From the NCBI GenBank assembly GCA_017458675.1, contig JAFTAM010000032.1, forward strand, positions 1-60,043: a stretch of DNA of 60,043 nucleotides. Reading direction: 5' to 3'. The notes under the pieces are model-generated. The model was not told the DNA's origin. It saw only the letters and a list, made by a program, of their open reading frames with translations, and did no database searches. The stretch comes from a bacterium (GTDB lineage: Bacteria; Vulcanimicrobiota; Xenobia; Xenobiales; Xenobiaceae). Positions within the stretch are counted from its first letter, which is position 1, and every line of letters begins with the position of its first letter. Below, piece by piece: positions 42,922 to 52,003 of the stretch. A program made the position numbers and the translations under genes.

Positions 42922-43464
42922 TTATTTGCTCAGCTTCAGGGCTTGTTTTATTTTATTCAGCGATTCTTTCAGAGCTTCTAATTTTTCTTCGTAATCGCGC
43001 TGCATTTCAGGAGTAATATTGCTGACCATGTCTGCCATAGCTTTTTGAGCTTTTTGCAGAACCTGACGGCCGGTATCGTTTATCGATAGCAGCTTAAGGC
43101 GGCCGGTGTAGTTTATTTCCTGAGCCCAACGGTTTTCTTCAATCAATACCTTCATATTGCGGCACATGGTGGCGGTATCGACATTTAAATGATTGGCCAG
43201 CTCAATCTGAGAAACTCCTTCGGGCTTGCGTCCCTTTTTAGCTTCTTCGCACCAGCTGAGATCGTTGAGGGCTTCCAGTACGGCAATCTGTGTAGCCCTT
43301 ATTTTCATAATCAATTCATGCTTAGCATTGCCCGTGTATTTCTCGATGGTAATTTTGGGCATGTTCTGATTGTAAATTCTGGTCAGGTCTCTGGAAAGCT
43401 TGCGCAGTTCTGCTGTATAGTCGTACTGCAGCTGATTGTTTGCAGTGCGTTCGTCGTCGTTCAT
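42922..43464 (-). CDS. MarR-family transcriptional regulator, 180 aa
   Basis: A winged helix-turn-helix with the MarR pattern 'QIELANHLNVDTATMCRNMKVL' split over recognition helix and wing, flanked by long helices for dimerisation. A C-terminal helical extension of about 40 residues is Lys/Glu-rich. MarR proteins are usually repressors released by small ligands and often control the neighbouring divergent gene, here dtd and the response regulator, 187 bp away. It converges on the RSH triad. AAGGAG precedes the ATG. Confidence 0.87.
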   Translation of the reverse strand: MNDDERTANNQLQYDYTAELRKLSRDLTRIYNQNMPKITIEKYTGNAKHELIMKIRATQIAVLEALNDLSWCEEAKKGRKPEGVSQIELANHLNVDTATMCRNMKVLIEENRWAQEINYTGRLKLLSINDTGRQVLQKAQKAMADMVSNITPEMQRDYEEKLEALKESLNKIKQALKLSK

Positions 43465-43651
43465 AATCTTTTCTCCTTGCCGAAAGGCGGGGTAAAACGA
43501 GTACGGCGCGTGATTTTATCTTTTGTTTGTTTCCCCCTGCAATTTCTAAGCAAAAATTCGTGATTTTGTATGCTTTTTTTTTCTGATATGCCCTCGAGCG
43601 CGCTTTTCTGCTAAGCAGGTGTATGAAGGGTTTTTGCAAAAAATATAAATT

Positions 43652-44110
43652 ATGCGTGCAGTAATTCAAAGAGTAGCTTCTGCCAGCGTTGAGGTTGACG
43701 GAAAAATCATAGGCAGTATAGGCCCCGGTCTTTTAGTTCTGGCGGCGGTTCATAAGTCGGATGCGGAGCCTGCGGCGGAATGGCTGGCTCAAAAAATTGT
43801 CGGTCTGCGTCTGTTTAAGGATGACGAAGACAAGATGAATCTGAGCGTTCAGGATATCGGGGGAGAAATACTGATTGTTTCTCAGTTTACTTTATATGCC
43901 GACTGCAGGCGCGGCCGCCGCCCCAGCTACGGAGAATCCGCCGACCCGGATAAAGCCAAAGCTCTTTACGATTATTTTGTGAAATGCGTGCGTTCCTGCG
44001 GTATAAATACTCAGGAAGGTCAGTTCCAGGCTCACATGAAAGTGCAGCTTCTCAATGACGGTCCGGTTACGGTTATTGTCGATTCTCCCGAAGCGAAGGC
44101 GGAGGCTTAA
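43652..44110 (+). CDS. dtd: D-aminoacyl-tRNA deacylase, 152 aa
   Basis: Both DTD active-site motifs are present: SQFTLYAD (about 75-82) and the NDGPVT loop (about 134-139). The length is that of the family. The enzyme removes D-amino acids (and glycine mischarged on tRNA-Ala) from tRNA. Its stop codon is followed at once by the ATG of the response regulator, so the two are translated together. Confidence 0.96.
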   Translation: MRAVIQRVASASVEVDGKIIGSIGPGLLVLAAVHKSDAEPAAEWLAQKIVGLRLFKDDEDKMNLSVQDIGGEILIVSQFTLYADCRRGRRPSYGESADPDKAKALYDYFVKCVRSCGINTQEGQFQAHMKVQLLNDGPVTVIVDSPEAKAEA

Positions 44111-44515
44111 ATGGCTTATACTGTTTTAGTTGTCAACGATTCCCGCTATCTGCGCGAAAATCTGCGCGAGCTTTTGGAAAAGGCGGGCTGCGAAGTCGTC
44201 GATACCGACAACGGTATTTCTGCGGTTACTCTGTATTCAAGAATTAAACCCGATTTGGTCATGCTCGACGTTCTCATGCCGGATCAGGACGGCATAGAAA
44301 CTCTCAAGCAGATACTGAATGTCGATAAGAATGCCAATGTGGTTATGGTAACGGATTTCGGACTGGAAAATTATCTCCTGGAGGCCCGTGAACTGGGCGC
44401 CAGCGGCTGCATTATCAAGCCCTTCAAACTCAAGCATCTTAAAAAGGTCCTGGCCGGAGTATTGGACGAAGAATATTTCTATGAGGACGAAAACAGCGAT
44501 TATTACCGCTATTAG
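44111..44515 (+). CDS. Single-domain response regulator (CheY-like), 134 aa
   Basis: A receiver domain only: Asp53 as phosphate acceptor in MLDVLMPDQDG, Thr81, and Lys103 in IIKPF. The usual N-terminal acidic pair is Asn9-Asp10. No output domain; a short acidic, Tyr-rich tail follows. Such proteins act by binding partners, as CheY and Spo0F do. No histidine kinase is in the window. The ATG abuts the dtd stop codon, and GGAGG lies inside the end of dtd. The stop codon overlaps that of the convergent thiN. Confidence 0.92.
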   Translation: MAYTVLVVNDSRYLRENLRELLEKAGCEVVDTDNGISAVTLYSRIKPDLVMLDVLMPDQDGIETLKQILNVDKNANVVMVTDFGLENYLLEARELGASGCIIKPFKLKHLKKVLAGVLDEEYFYEDENSDYYRY

Positions 44516-45180
44516 CCGGTAATAATTAAGACGGCCCGTCCCTGGGAAACTCTTACCGAAGCTTCCTCTTCGGTAATTAAGTTGGACAGAGTTCTGGTGG
44601 AGCTTCGGCAGATTATCTCATCCTGCAGAGGCCATTTCACACCTTTAATGTCGGCTGTTATCTGTTCGTCCAGGGCGATTAGAGAGAGCAGGCTGCCGCT
44701 GCGGCCGCAGATGAGGCGGCTTTTATTTTTCAGCTGCATTATTTCGCAGCTTTCTTCTCTCAGACAGGCGTCTATGCCCATTTCCTCGGCTTTTTGCAAA
44801 ATGGCTATAATATTGAACAGGCTATGATCCCAGCGCCCTCCCAGTCCGCCCAAAATGAGCGCCTGAGCGATTCCCCGCTTCCGGCAGACGTCTAAGGACG
44901 CTTCCAGGTCGCTGAAGTCCTTGTCCCGGCTGAAGGCAATACTCTCCCGGCATTGAGAGGCCGCTTTATTCAGCGCTTCCGAACTTATAGAATCGAAGTC
45001 GCCTAAAAGAACGTGAATGGGAATTTGGGCGTTCAGGGCCGACTCGGCGCCGCTGTCAGCGGCTATTACCAGATCGCCGGGACGGTAGGCGGATTTAATA
45101 AAAAAATTCCCCGGCTTCCGGCCGCCGGCTAAAATAAGAGCTCGTGAATATTTGGCGCTGTTTGAACCGGAAAAGGACAC
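44512..45180 (-). CDS. thiN: Thiamine pyrophosphokinase, 222 aa, GTG start
   Basis: Family motifs: AADSGAESAL (about 41-50), LLGDFDSI (about 58-65), the acidic DKDFSDLEASL (about 85-95) and GGLGGRWDH (about 111-119). The enzyme converts thiamine to thiamine diphosphate. The GTG at 45180 has AAGGAG eight to nine bases upstream, so it is accepted as the start. The thiamine transporter ThiT is the next gene upstream, giving an uptake-and-activation pair. Confidence 0.93.
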   Translation of the reverse strand: MSFSGSNSAKYSRALILAGGRKPGNFFIKSAYRPGDLVIAADSGAESALNAQIPIHVLLGDFDSISSEALNKAASQCRESIAFSRDKDFSDLEASLDVCRKRGIAQALILGGLGGRWDHSLFNIIAILQKAEEMGIDACLREESCEIMQLKNKSRLICGRSGSLLSLIALDEQITADIKGVKWPLQDEIICRSSTRTLSNLITEEEASVRVSQGRAVLIITG

Positions 45181-45333
45181 GGAAATATCTCCTTGTCTTG
45201 CAGGGGAGTATCTTTCCCCGCATTTTTATTCTCAGCGAAGCAGGAGCGTCTGAGCTTTTTGTTTCTCGGCCGTTTTTACTGACAATAATTGCGAAAAAAG
45301 TTTTGGCGGGTCAAAATTATGCTCAGGCAAAAA

Positions 45334-45879
45334 TTATTTGCGGAAACGCTGCTTCAAGCTGTCGGCAGCAATAGGAACCAGAATCAGAGCTATGACTGAG
45401 GGCAGAGCTAAAAAGGAAGCGTTATAGCTGAGAGAGACTAGCCAGACGGAGCCGCTCTGCGGCTGCGCGTTCAGAAAAACGTCGGCAAAAATTACGCCTG
45501 ACAGAGTGTGCATAAAGAGTCTGCCCAGTATGCCGGCCGCAATGCCAAGATGCGGAAGGCTCTTAAACGCCTGCAGCCCGCTCAGCGCTAAAATTCCGTA
45601 AGCCAGAGGATAGTCGAGCAGCATCTGGAGCAGATTGAAAACTACAGGTTCCTGCATAATATGCAGAAATCCGAACAGGACGCCTGCGTAAAAACCTGCT
45701 TTGAAGCCGCGTTTTCGGGCCAGAAGCAGAAGCGGCAGCATTTCCAGAGAGATCTGGCCGCCAAAGGGAAGGGGCGAAAAGCAAAAAAGGGCCAGCAATA
45801 ATGAAAGGGCGATGACTATGCCTGTTTCGGCAATAGCTCGCCCTGAAGCTTTGGTATGATCTGGCATATCGGCAGCCAT
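45334..45879 (-). CDS. thiT: ECF thiamine transporter S-component ThiT, 181 aa
   Basis: Six membrane segments with the ThiT elements 'GGQISLEMLPLLL' and 'LDYPLAYGILAL', the latter part of the thiamine-binding site and a marker of the family. It needs the general ECF energising module (EcfA, EcfA', EcfT), which is not in the window. It follows rpmB by 22 bp on the same strand, so it may share that promoter. I looked for a TPP riboswitch upstream and saw none. Confidence 0.9.
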   Translation of the reverse strand: MAADMPDHTKASGRAIAETGIVIALSLLLALFCFSPLPFGGQISLEMLPLLLLARKRGFKAGFYAGVLFGFLHIMQEPVVFNLLQMLLDYPLAYGILALSGLQAFKSLPHLGIAAGILGRLFMHTLSGVIFADVFLNAQPQSGSVWLVSLSYNASFLALPSVIALILVPIAADSLKQRFRK

Positions 45880-45901
45880 ATCGCCATAGAAAATCTGTAG
45901 C

Positions 45902-46096
45902 TTATTCGGCGCTCATAGAACGTTTTAAAGAACGCATGCAGCGGGTGCAGACCTTCACGGATTTGGGGGCGCCTTTTACCATGAAGCTGACTTTCATCAG
46001 ATTAGGAAGCCAGCGGCGGCGGGTGTGGCGATTGGAGTGGCTCACTAAGTTGCCGGTGGTAGGGCCTTTGCCGCATAACTCGCAAACTTTAGACAT
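45902..46096 (-). CDS. rpmB: 50S ribosomal protein L28, 64 aa
   Basis: Starts MSKVCELCGKGPTTGN with the ATG at 46096, preceded by AGGAGG; the longer frame to 46138 is not needed. Two cysteine pairs (Cys5/Cys8 and Cys50/Cys53) make this the zinc-binding form. The basic middle 'SNRHTRRRWLPNL' is typical. Confidence 0.97.
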   Translation of the reverse strand: MSKVCELCGKGPTTGNLVSHSNRHTRRRWLPNLMKVSFMVKGAPKSVKVCTRCMRSLKRSMSAE

Positions 46097-46542
46097 TACT
46101 TTTGTTCCTCCTGTATGTCCGTGCTCTTCTGTGCGCACGGTTCCGGGGAGCCGGACGAACGAGAAAAACTAAAAAAAGCTGTTCATCATAATATATATGC
46201 ACGATAACAGCCCGAATATTTTAGCATATTGCTTCTCCAATGTCCAGGACTGTCAAAAAAGTTTACAGTTTTTTTTAGGCGGCCGTTTTAAAAAGCCGCA
46301 CTCGGCTTTGCCGCGCCTCCGGGGGGCGCTTGACTGCCGCCGTCCTGAACCTTGGAAGTATAAGCCGCCCGGCGCTCGGAACGGCGGCGCGGCTATCCGA
46401 AGCGGCGGATCCGGAAGCGAGCGGACCCGCGACGCAGATTATTTCGGCTTTTATAGGCTGAAATTGAGCTGCGGCTGTCCTTTATCGGCAAACTTATGAT
46501 AAAATGCCATTAAGATTATATATTGTTAGCGAGGCAGAGTTT
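46097..46542. other. 446-bp intergenic region
   Basis: No gene is visible. 46280-46440 is GC-rich with many CGGC/GCCG words, like the RSH spacers. TATGATAAAAT at 46495-46505 precedes the next gene and matches the same string at 35562; it may be a -10 region, but no -35 is clear. The rpmB promoter must also lie here. Confidence 0.4.
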
Positions 46543-47505
46543 ATGCAGTTTTCCCGCGATATTAAATGGCCGCGTCAAAATTCCGATAAAATTAAAAAGT
46601 ACAGCGACCGCGTCGTTATTTCCATCCTGACAATCTGCGCTCCCATCGGCTATCTCAGCGGCCTGGCCAGAGATGCCGCCCGTTTGGGACCTGAACGTTT
46701 GAATTTGGACCAATCGTCTCTTACGGAAAGGTTTTCCGATATCTGGGTTAAGGGCTTCTGGTACTGGCTGATGTATGCGCCGGTTTTTTTAATCGGTTTG
46801 GCGCCGCTGTTCTTATTGTTTATGGGAGTCAATCCGGATGATAATATTTCCATCCAGCTTCTTTACAAGTTTATCAATCTGATAATTTCCGTTATAGGAT
46901 TTATATGGATGCCTTTAGTCTACCTGCGGGAAATTACCAAGCAGGAGACGGATAGCCGGTATGATTACGCAGCCGTATGGGATCTGTTCAGGAAGAATAT
47001 AAAGACGGTTTTAATGCTGGCGCTTATTAACGTCGGCTACAATGCTATTCTGGCTTTGGCTGTTTTTATCGCTTTTGCGATATTGTGCCTGTTGGGTTTG
47101 GCTATCGCCGTCTGCACTAAAATCTCTGGTGTTATCTGCCTTTGTGTTGGGCTCTTTACTGTGATCGTCAGCTTGATAATGCTTTACTACGGCCTTATTT
47201 TATCCGGCTATCTGCAGATCGCCTTTGCCTGCGCTGTTGGCTTCCATGTTTACGAAAACGGCTTGGGAGACAGCTTTGTCAGGACCGACGCCGGCTTCGA
47301 TTACGACAGCGGCAGCAAAATTAACGGCGCTGTTCCGGCTGCTTCCAATTATTCCGGAAATCTGTACGGCGGCGAAACCGGCGCTTTGAACGGCGGCGTC
47401 AACGCTTCGCCTGTTAACAGCTTTACGCCGGTGGGCATAGGAATTGCCGGCAATTCGGAGGAAAACAGCGAAATAAGCATCGGAGACGGCACGGACAGAT
47501 ATTAA
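46543..47505 (+). CDS. DUF4013-like membrane protein, 320 aa
   Basis: About six membrane segments between residues 25 and 245, separated by short loops, then a Gly/Asn/Ser-rich soluble tail of about 70 residues. The spacing and the 'YWLMYAPVFLIGLAPL' and 'YYGLILSGYLQIAF' segments resemble DUF4013 proteins. Function unknown. The ATG at 46543 (GAGGCAGAG upstream) is preferred over a frame extension to 46504. The next gene is a shorter relative, 53 bp away. Confidence 0.72.
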   Translation: MQFSRDIKWPRQNSDKIKKYSDRVVISILTICAPIGYLSGLARDAARLGPERLNLDQSSLTERFSDIWVKGFWYWLMYAPVFLIGLAPLFLLFMGVNPDDNISIQLLYKFINLIISVIGFIWMPLVYLREITKQETDSRYDYAAVWDLFRKNIKTVLMLALINVGYNAILALAVFIAFAILCLLGLAIAVCTKISGVICLCVGLFTVIVSLIMLYYGLILSGYLQIAFACAVGFHVYENGLGDSFVRTDAGFDYDSGSKINGAVPAASNYSGNLYGGETGALNGGVNASPVNSFTPVGIGIAGNSEENSEISIGDGTDRY

Positions 47506-47558
47506 CCGGATTCGAGAATCCTATTTTGAAATTTACGGGAACGGAGATGTTTTGATAT

Positions 47559-48224
47559 ATGGAATATTTTAAACCGATAGACGCTTTTTTTAAGGATCGC
47601 AATTGGATCGTCAATCTGCTCTGGCTGGCTCTTTATACGCTGACTGTTATCGGCGGCCTGGCCGTAACCGGTTATGTGATCAGAATAGTCAAGCGCGTCC
47701 GGGAGGGAGTCGAGGAACTGCCCGACGCCTTCGGCAGTTTTGATAATTTTTGCGATTTATGGATGGACGGTCTGAGATTTTTCATCTCTACGCTGATTTA
47801 TACCGTACCGATATTCGCAGTCGGCTGTTTTTCCGGAGCATTATTTACGGCCTGGGCCGTGAAATCAAGCTCGGGAAGCGCTGATGATGCCTTGGGCGTA
47901 GGCGTGCTTGCCGGAATAATGATTGCCTTAGGCGTAATGTTTTTGCTGAGCCTTTTATTGTCGACAATATCGCCGGCTCTCTTTATTATGGCTTCCGAGG
48001 ATGAAGGCTGGGGCTTTGCTTTTAACTTTCCCCGTCTTAAGGATTTGATATGCGCCGATATTGCTACATATGCGCTGCTCTGTTTAGCGGTTTTCGGCTA
48101 TCTCTTTATCTTTGGAATGTGCGGAAACTTTATTCCTTTTGTCGGCAGTCTGCTCTTTACGCCCTTAGCTCAGATATGCATGGGCCATTTATGCGGACAG
48201 TATGCCCGCACCATGGCCGGCTGA
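47559..48224 (+). CDS. DUF4013-like membrane protein, 221 aa
   Basis: Four to five membrane segments. The N-terminal 'GYVIRIVKRVREGVEELPD' followed by a segment with 'DLWMDGLRFFISTLIYTVP' is the DUF4013 pattern. Possibly a partner of the larger protein encoded just upstream. ACGGAG precedes the ATG. A strong terminator follows, so 46543-48268 is a two-gene unit. Function unknown. Confidence 0.78.
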   Translation: MEYFKPIDAFFKDRNWIVNLLWLALYTLTVIGGLAVTGYVIRIVKRVREGVEELPDAFGSFDNFCDLWMDGLRFFISTLIYTVPIFAVGCFSGALFTAWAVKSSSGSADDALGVGVLAGIMIALGVMFLLSLLLSTISPALFIMASEDEGWGFAFNFPRLKDLICADIATYALLCLAVFGYLFIFGMCGNFIPFVGSLLFTPLAQICMGHLCGQYARTMAG

Positions 48225-48238
48225 CGTACTCCCGACAG

Positions 48239-48268
48239 ACGGAGCTTTTTACAGAGCTCCGTTTTTTT
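48239..48268 (+). terminator. Intrinsic terminator
   Basis: ACGGAGCT (48239-48246) pairs with AGCTCCGT (48255-48262), followed by six or more T. It separates the membrane-protein pair from the TolC-like gene. Confidence 0.85.
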
Positions 48269-48297
48269 AGGCTTTCGGTTATATCGCACAGGGGATT

Positions 48298-49770
48298 ATG
48301 AACAAACACATTCTTATTTGGAGCTGCGCCGGAATTATGGCGGCAGGTTTGGTTTTACCGCTGCAGGGCGGCGAAGCGGCGGCCGAAAATGCGGGTTCTG
48401 ACAAGGCGGCTGCGGCGGAAGAGGCGGCAGAGCCTTTAGGGGCGTCCTATTCTTCCGAAGTAGAAATCAAAGCCGAAGACGGCGTCGGCGATCTTGACGC
48501 TATAAGTGAAATCTATACGCTGGAAAACAGCGTCGACGCCGCCCTGCGCCAAAATTCACAGGTCCGCATCGCCGATGAAAACGTCGTGCAGGCCCGCTCC
48601 CGCTATGCTCAGAACAAGACTCTTAAAAATCTGCATTTTAATGTCGGCAACATAACTACCTGGCAGAATCGGAACGCTATGGAAAATGTAGTGGTTTTAG
48701 ATTCTCTGAGCGATCAGCTGACCGCTTCCCTGGAGGTTCTGCTTACGACCTTCGGTTCTTTGGAAAAGCAAATCGCGGCTTCTTATCTGCAGATAGGAGT
48801 GGCCGCCTGGGATGCGGTTACCGTCAAGCGCAGTATCGCTTATGAAGCTAAAAAGAGATTTTTTGCCTGTCTGCGGGCCGAAGCGCTGGCCGAAGCGGCT
48901 GAAAAGCACAGAGAGTATTGCCTGGCGAGCTTGGAGGACACTAAAAGCGTTTATTCCGGCGATAAACTGCAGCTCTCCCAGGCTGAACTTCTGGCCGAGG
49001 AGGCCCAGGCGCAGAGCCAGAGCCGCATAGCCGAAAAGAAGCTCTGCAATTCCGATTTTTTAAATATACTGGAGGACAGAAATACCATAAGCTTCGCCGA
49101 GCTGCGCTTTATGAAACCTGAGCCGGTGCAGATCGATCCGCTTTTCGATTTTGAGGACCTTCAGGAACTGGCCTTAAAGCGCCGTTCGGAAATTTTAAGC
49201 ATCGATCGCAGCCTTAAGGTGGCCGAAGAGCTGAAAGAATCGGAAAAATGCGCCCGCAATCCCGAGGTGAAGCTGTCGGCTGATTATATCTTTTCTCCGG
49301 GTTATCACAGCCATCCCATGAGCATGTATATGCTGAATCTGCGCATCAACTGGCAGGCCTGGGACGGAGGAATGCGTGAAAAGAAGCTGGTAGAGCTGGA
49401 TTCGCAGATCCGCACCCTGGAGGCCTGCCGGGACCGCGTGGTCTGTTCTGTCTGTCTGGACGCCCAGAAGGCCTGGATAAACTTCAATTTAGCCTCTGAG
49501 CTGGAAGAGACGGCTCGTAAGCGCCTGGATGCGGCCTGGATCTACCGTCAGGCCGTGAGGAAAAAGTTTTTGGAGAAAAAGGCCGATTTCCTTGAGGTCA
49601 GAGAGAGTCTGTGCCGGCTGAATAAGGCGCATACAGAATATATTAAAGCTTATTACGAAAAGGATATTGCTTTTGCCGGATTGGAATACAGCTCAGGCTG
49701 CGAATTCCCCAACCGCCGCCTGGAAGTATCGAAGGAACTTTTAGAGGCGGATCAGCCGGAAGTTCCTTAA
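48298..49770 (+). CDS. TolC-family outer-membrane channel protein, 490 aa
   Basis: A signal peptide is followed by an acidic Ala/Glu-rich stretch and then two long coiled-coil halves ('SVDAALRQNSQVRIADENVVQARSR', later 'LKRRSEILSIDRSLKVAEEL'). This is the duplicated helical-barrel arrangement of TolC/OEP proteins, with beta segments between. They form the outer-membrane exit duct for RND, MFS or ABC efflux systems and type I secretion. No inner-membrane pump or adaptor is adjacent. It is the best evidence here for an outer membrane. AGGGG precedes the ATG. Confidence 0.87.
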   Translation: MNKHILIWSCAGIMAAGLVLPLQGGEAAAENAGSDKAAAAEEAAEPLGASYSSEVEIKAEDGVGDLDAISEIYTLENSVDAALRQNSQVRIADENVVQARSRYAQNKTLKNLHFNVGNITTWQNRNAMENVVVLDSLSDQLTASLEVLLTTFGSLEKQIAASYLQIGVAAWDAVTVKRSIAYEAKKRFFACLRAEALAEAAEKHREYCLASLEDTKSVYSGDKLQLSQAELLAEEAQAQSQSRIAEKKLCNSDFLNILEDRNTISFAELRFMKPEPVQIDPLFDFEDLQELALKRRSEILSIDRSLKVAEELKESEKCARNPEVKLSADYIFSPGYHSHPMSMYMLNLRINWQAWDGGMREKKLVELDSQIRTLEACRDRVVCSVCLDAQKAWINFNLASELEETARKRLDAAWIYRQAVRKKFLEKKADFLEVRESLCRLNKAHTEYIKAYYEKDIAFAGLEYSSGCEFPNRRLEVSKELLEADQPEVP

Positions 49771-49888
49771 GATTCAGCGGCCGCGGGGGGGAAGCGTCTG
49801 TCTTTATTGAGTCTGTTGAGCGGTTTTCGCCTGCGCTTTTAAGACGCAGTCCGAATATTATTACACTTCAGTCAGGGAACGGTTAATA

Positions 49889-51322
49889 ATGGATAAAGAA
49901 AAAAAATCTTCCGCATTATCGGTTATAGTTTTTTTACTGATAGCTGTTGGTATAGGTTTGTTGATTGCTTTCGGGGTAAGCAGGTTAGGCGGTAATTTAG
50001 ACAATGACAATAATATAGCCGGTTCGAAGCCTGCCGACGTAGAAAGCGTTGCGACGGTTGATCTTACCAAAGACGATCCTGCAGTTTCTAAGCCCGACGG
50101 AAATAATCCGTCAGCAGCAGAGCCTGGCGGCGATAATACGGCAGGAGATGAAAGAGAAGATGGCAACGGCCATACAGATATCGTTTCAGATAGTTTCGGA
50201 CAAGGCTCTATAAACAATGCTATCGATCTAAGAGGCGGCGGCAGATTTGAGGATCATCTCAGGAGCCGTTTCAATAATATAGAAAGTGAAACAGACAAAA
50301 TGGGGGACTTTCTAAACAGGGCCGAAGCGGGCGAGCTGAAGGATAAGGACTTATCTGAGGATTTTTGTGAGTTATGGCCGGAAATGAGAGCTGTTATGGT
50401 TCTGGATAATTTAATCCGTCAAAATAAGGGCAAAGAGATTAAATTCAAAAACGATCACCAAAGAAATATTTACAATTATCTTTTTGGCAGCGGAGAGGAA
50501 AAGCGAAAGATCAGTTACTGGCAATTAAAATTAGCTCTGTGCTTTGAACGCTTAATGCGTATTGGAAGCGTATATTTTAACAATCCAAGCTCTTTTAACT
50601 CTAAATATATGCACTGTCCTAATACCAAATTGAGTTACTTTGAACCGGAATCTCAGATGCTGCGCTGTCCGAAGAGCGGCATGGTATATAGTAATTATGA
50701 ACATTTCATGATCGGCGCTCCCCGAGAGCTGTTCCGTCAGCTGTCCATGGGCTATTACGACGAAAAGCGTTCTCACGGTCTGGATGCGTTTATTTTAGGC
50801 TCAGGCGTTTCGGCGGTGCGTTCCGGCGAAACGGTGGCGGAGGTCGGCTGCGGCGTGGGCTGCTATACGGACTCTTTGGCCAAGGGAGCGGGGCCCGACG
50901 GCAAGGTCGTCGCTATGGACGTCGACGAAAGCGTTTTAAAATTTGTCGAATATAATGCTGGGCAGAACAAGAAAAGCAATATTAAAACTTTGCTGGTTGA
51001 ACGCAGCGATCCCCGTTTGGCGGCTGATTCCGTCGATAGGATTTATATGATCGACGTCCTCAATGTCATGACGGGCATAAATATCAAGAATAATGAGCCG
51101 TTAAATCCTGATTGCATCGAATATCTTAAGAAGCTGTATGCAGCTTTGAAAAAAGGCGGCTATTTGGTGTTGGTTGACTTTTATCCCTTTGAAGACTGTC
51201 CTCATATATCGCCTGACAAAGCAACAGAAATTATGAGTGAATTTAAGCTGAAAAAGGTTGATGCAGCCGACGTCAATTCCGGAATGAGAAATATGTATAT
51301 TCTGACCTTTAAGAAAGATTAG
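49889..51322 (+). CDS. Membrane-anchored methyltransferase-like protein, 477 aa
   Basis: N-terminal Lys-rich tip, one membrane segment (about 11-32), a disordered Asp/Asn/Pro-rich linker to about 110, and a helical part. Next is a short cysteine block 'CPNTKLSYFEPESQMLRCP' (about 243-261), resembling the paired-Cys loop of pseudopilin-like proteins. A class I SAM-methyltransferase fold follows, with motif I VAEVGCGVG (about 316) and AMDVDE after it. The charge pattern predicts that the enzyme domain faces outward, which would be odd because SAM is cytosolic. It may be an inactive or re-purposed fold. A decayed copy follows. Confidence 0.8.
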   Translation: MDKEKKSSALSVIVFLLIAVGIGLLIAFGVSRLGGNLDNDNNIAGSKPADVESVATVDLTKDDPAVSKPDGNNPSAAEPGGDNTAGDEREDGNGHTDIVSDSFGQGSINNAIDLRGGGRFEDHLRSRFNNIESETDKMGDFLNRAEAGELKDKDLSEDFCELWPEMRAVMVLDNLIRQNKGKEIKFKNDHQRNIYNYLFGSGEEKRKISYWQLKLALCFERLMRIGSVYFNNPSSFNSKYMHCPNTKLSYFEPESQMLRCPKSGMVYSNYEHFMIGAPRELFRQLSMGYYDEKRSHGLDAFILGSGVSAVRSGETVAEVGCGVGCYTDSLAKGAGPDGKVVAMDVDESVLKFVEYNAGQNKKSNIKTLLVERSDPRLAADSVDRIYMIDVLNVMTGINIKNNEPLNPDCIEYLKKLYAALKKGGYLVLVDFYPFEDCPHISPDKATEIMSEFKLKKVDAADVNSGMRNMYILTFKKD

Positions 51323-51346
51323 CTGCGCAATGATAATCTGTCCTAA

Positions 51347-52003
51347 TTGAGGGTTAAACTGGCGGTGAAATTAAGTTTCAGGGTTTTGAGCTGGGCTTTG
51401 GCAACGGTATTGTTCGCTGCCGGCGGTTATGACGTTTTGTATAAAAGCAAACTGGCAGATAATCCTGCAGCTCGGCCTGAAGCTAAGCCTGAAAGGACTG
51501 CAGGTCTCCCCGAGGCAGAGACGGCGCCGAGCAGCTACTTCCGAGCTGGGCAAATTTCTGCGGCGCGCCGCCGAAGGCGAACTTAAGGACAGTGATAATA
51601 CAGACAAATATTTGTATATGTGGAGCTGATGAAACTGGAAAATTATTGCCGCAGGCTCAAATATTCGATTCTTTGTTCAATAAGGATCAGGAAACGATCA
51701 GAGAGCATTACCGTTTGTTGGCTAAGACGCTCTGCTCGGAACGTCTTTCCCGTCAAGGAGCGGCTCTGTTCTTCGGCGGCATTGAGCTGCCGCCTTCGGC
51801 CTGCTGTCCGATCAGCAGAGTTCCTTATGAAATCAGTTCTTTGGGGCTGTCATGTTGGGATCATCATATGACCTTCCTGCGCAGCGATCTGCATGTGGGA
51901 AACGATCCTCCCGAGCTTTATGCATAAAGAGGATTTGAGCGATGCGCCTACTACTGATAAAATGTATGTTTTAACCTTTGGAAAGTCGGAAAGTTATGAT
52001 TAG
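51347..52003 (+). pseudogene. Decayed copy of the upstream methyltransferase-like gene
   Basis: Pieces matching the product of 49889-51322 occur in order but in different frames: a signal/anchor segment; 'LGKFLRRAAEGELKDSD' (parent 'MGDFLNRAEAGELKDKD'); 'FDSLFNKDQETIREHYRLLAKTLCSERL' (parent 'YNYLFGSGEEKRKISYWQLKLALCFERL'); 'HHMTFLRSDLHVGNDPPELYA'; and at the very end 'DKMYVLTFGK' (parent 'RNMYILTFKK'). At least two frameshifts and a deletion of the whole methyltransferase core are needed, so it is a pseudogene. Its last codons overlap the start of the MscS gene. Confidence 0.8.

Noticed and set aside
45181-45333. TPP riboswitch near thiN or thiT
   Set aside because: A CTGAGA string occurs on the minus strand, but the rest of the conserved THI core is absent; none is seen upstream of thiT either.
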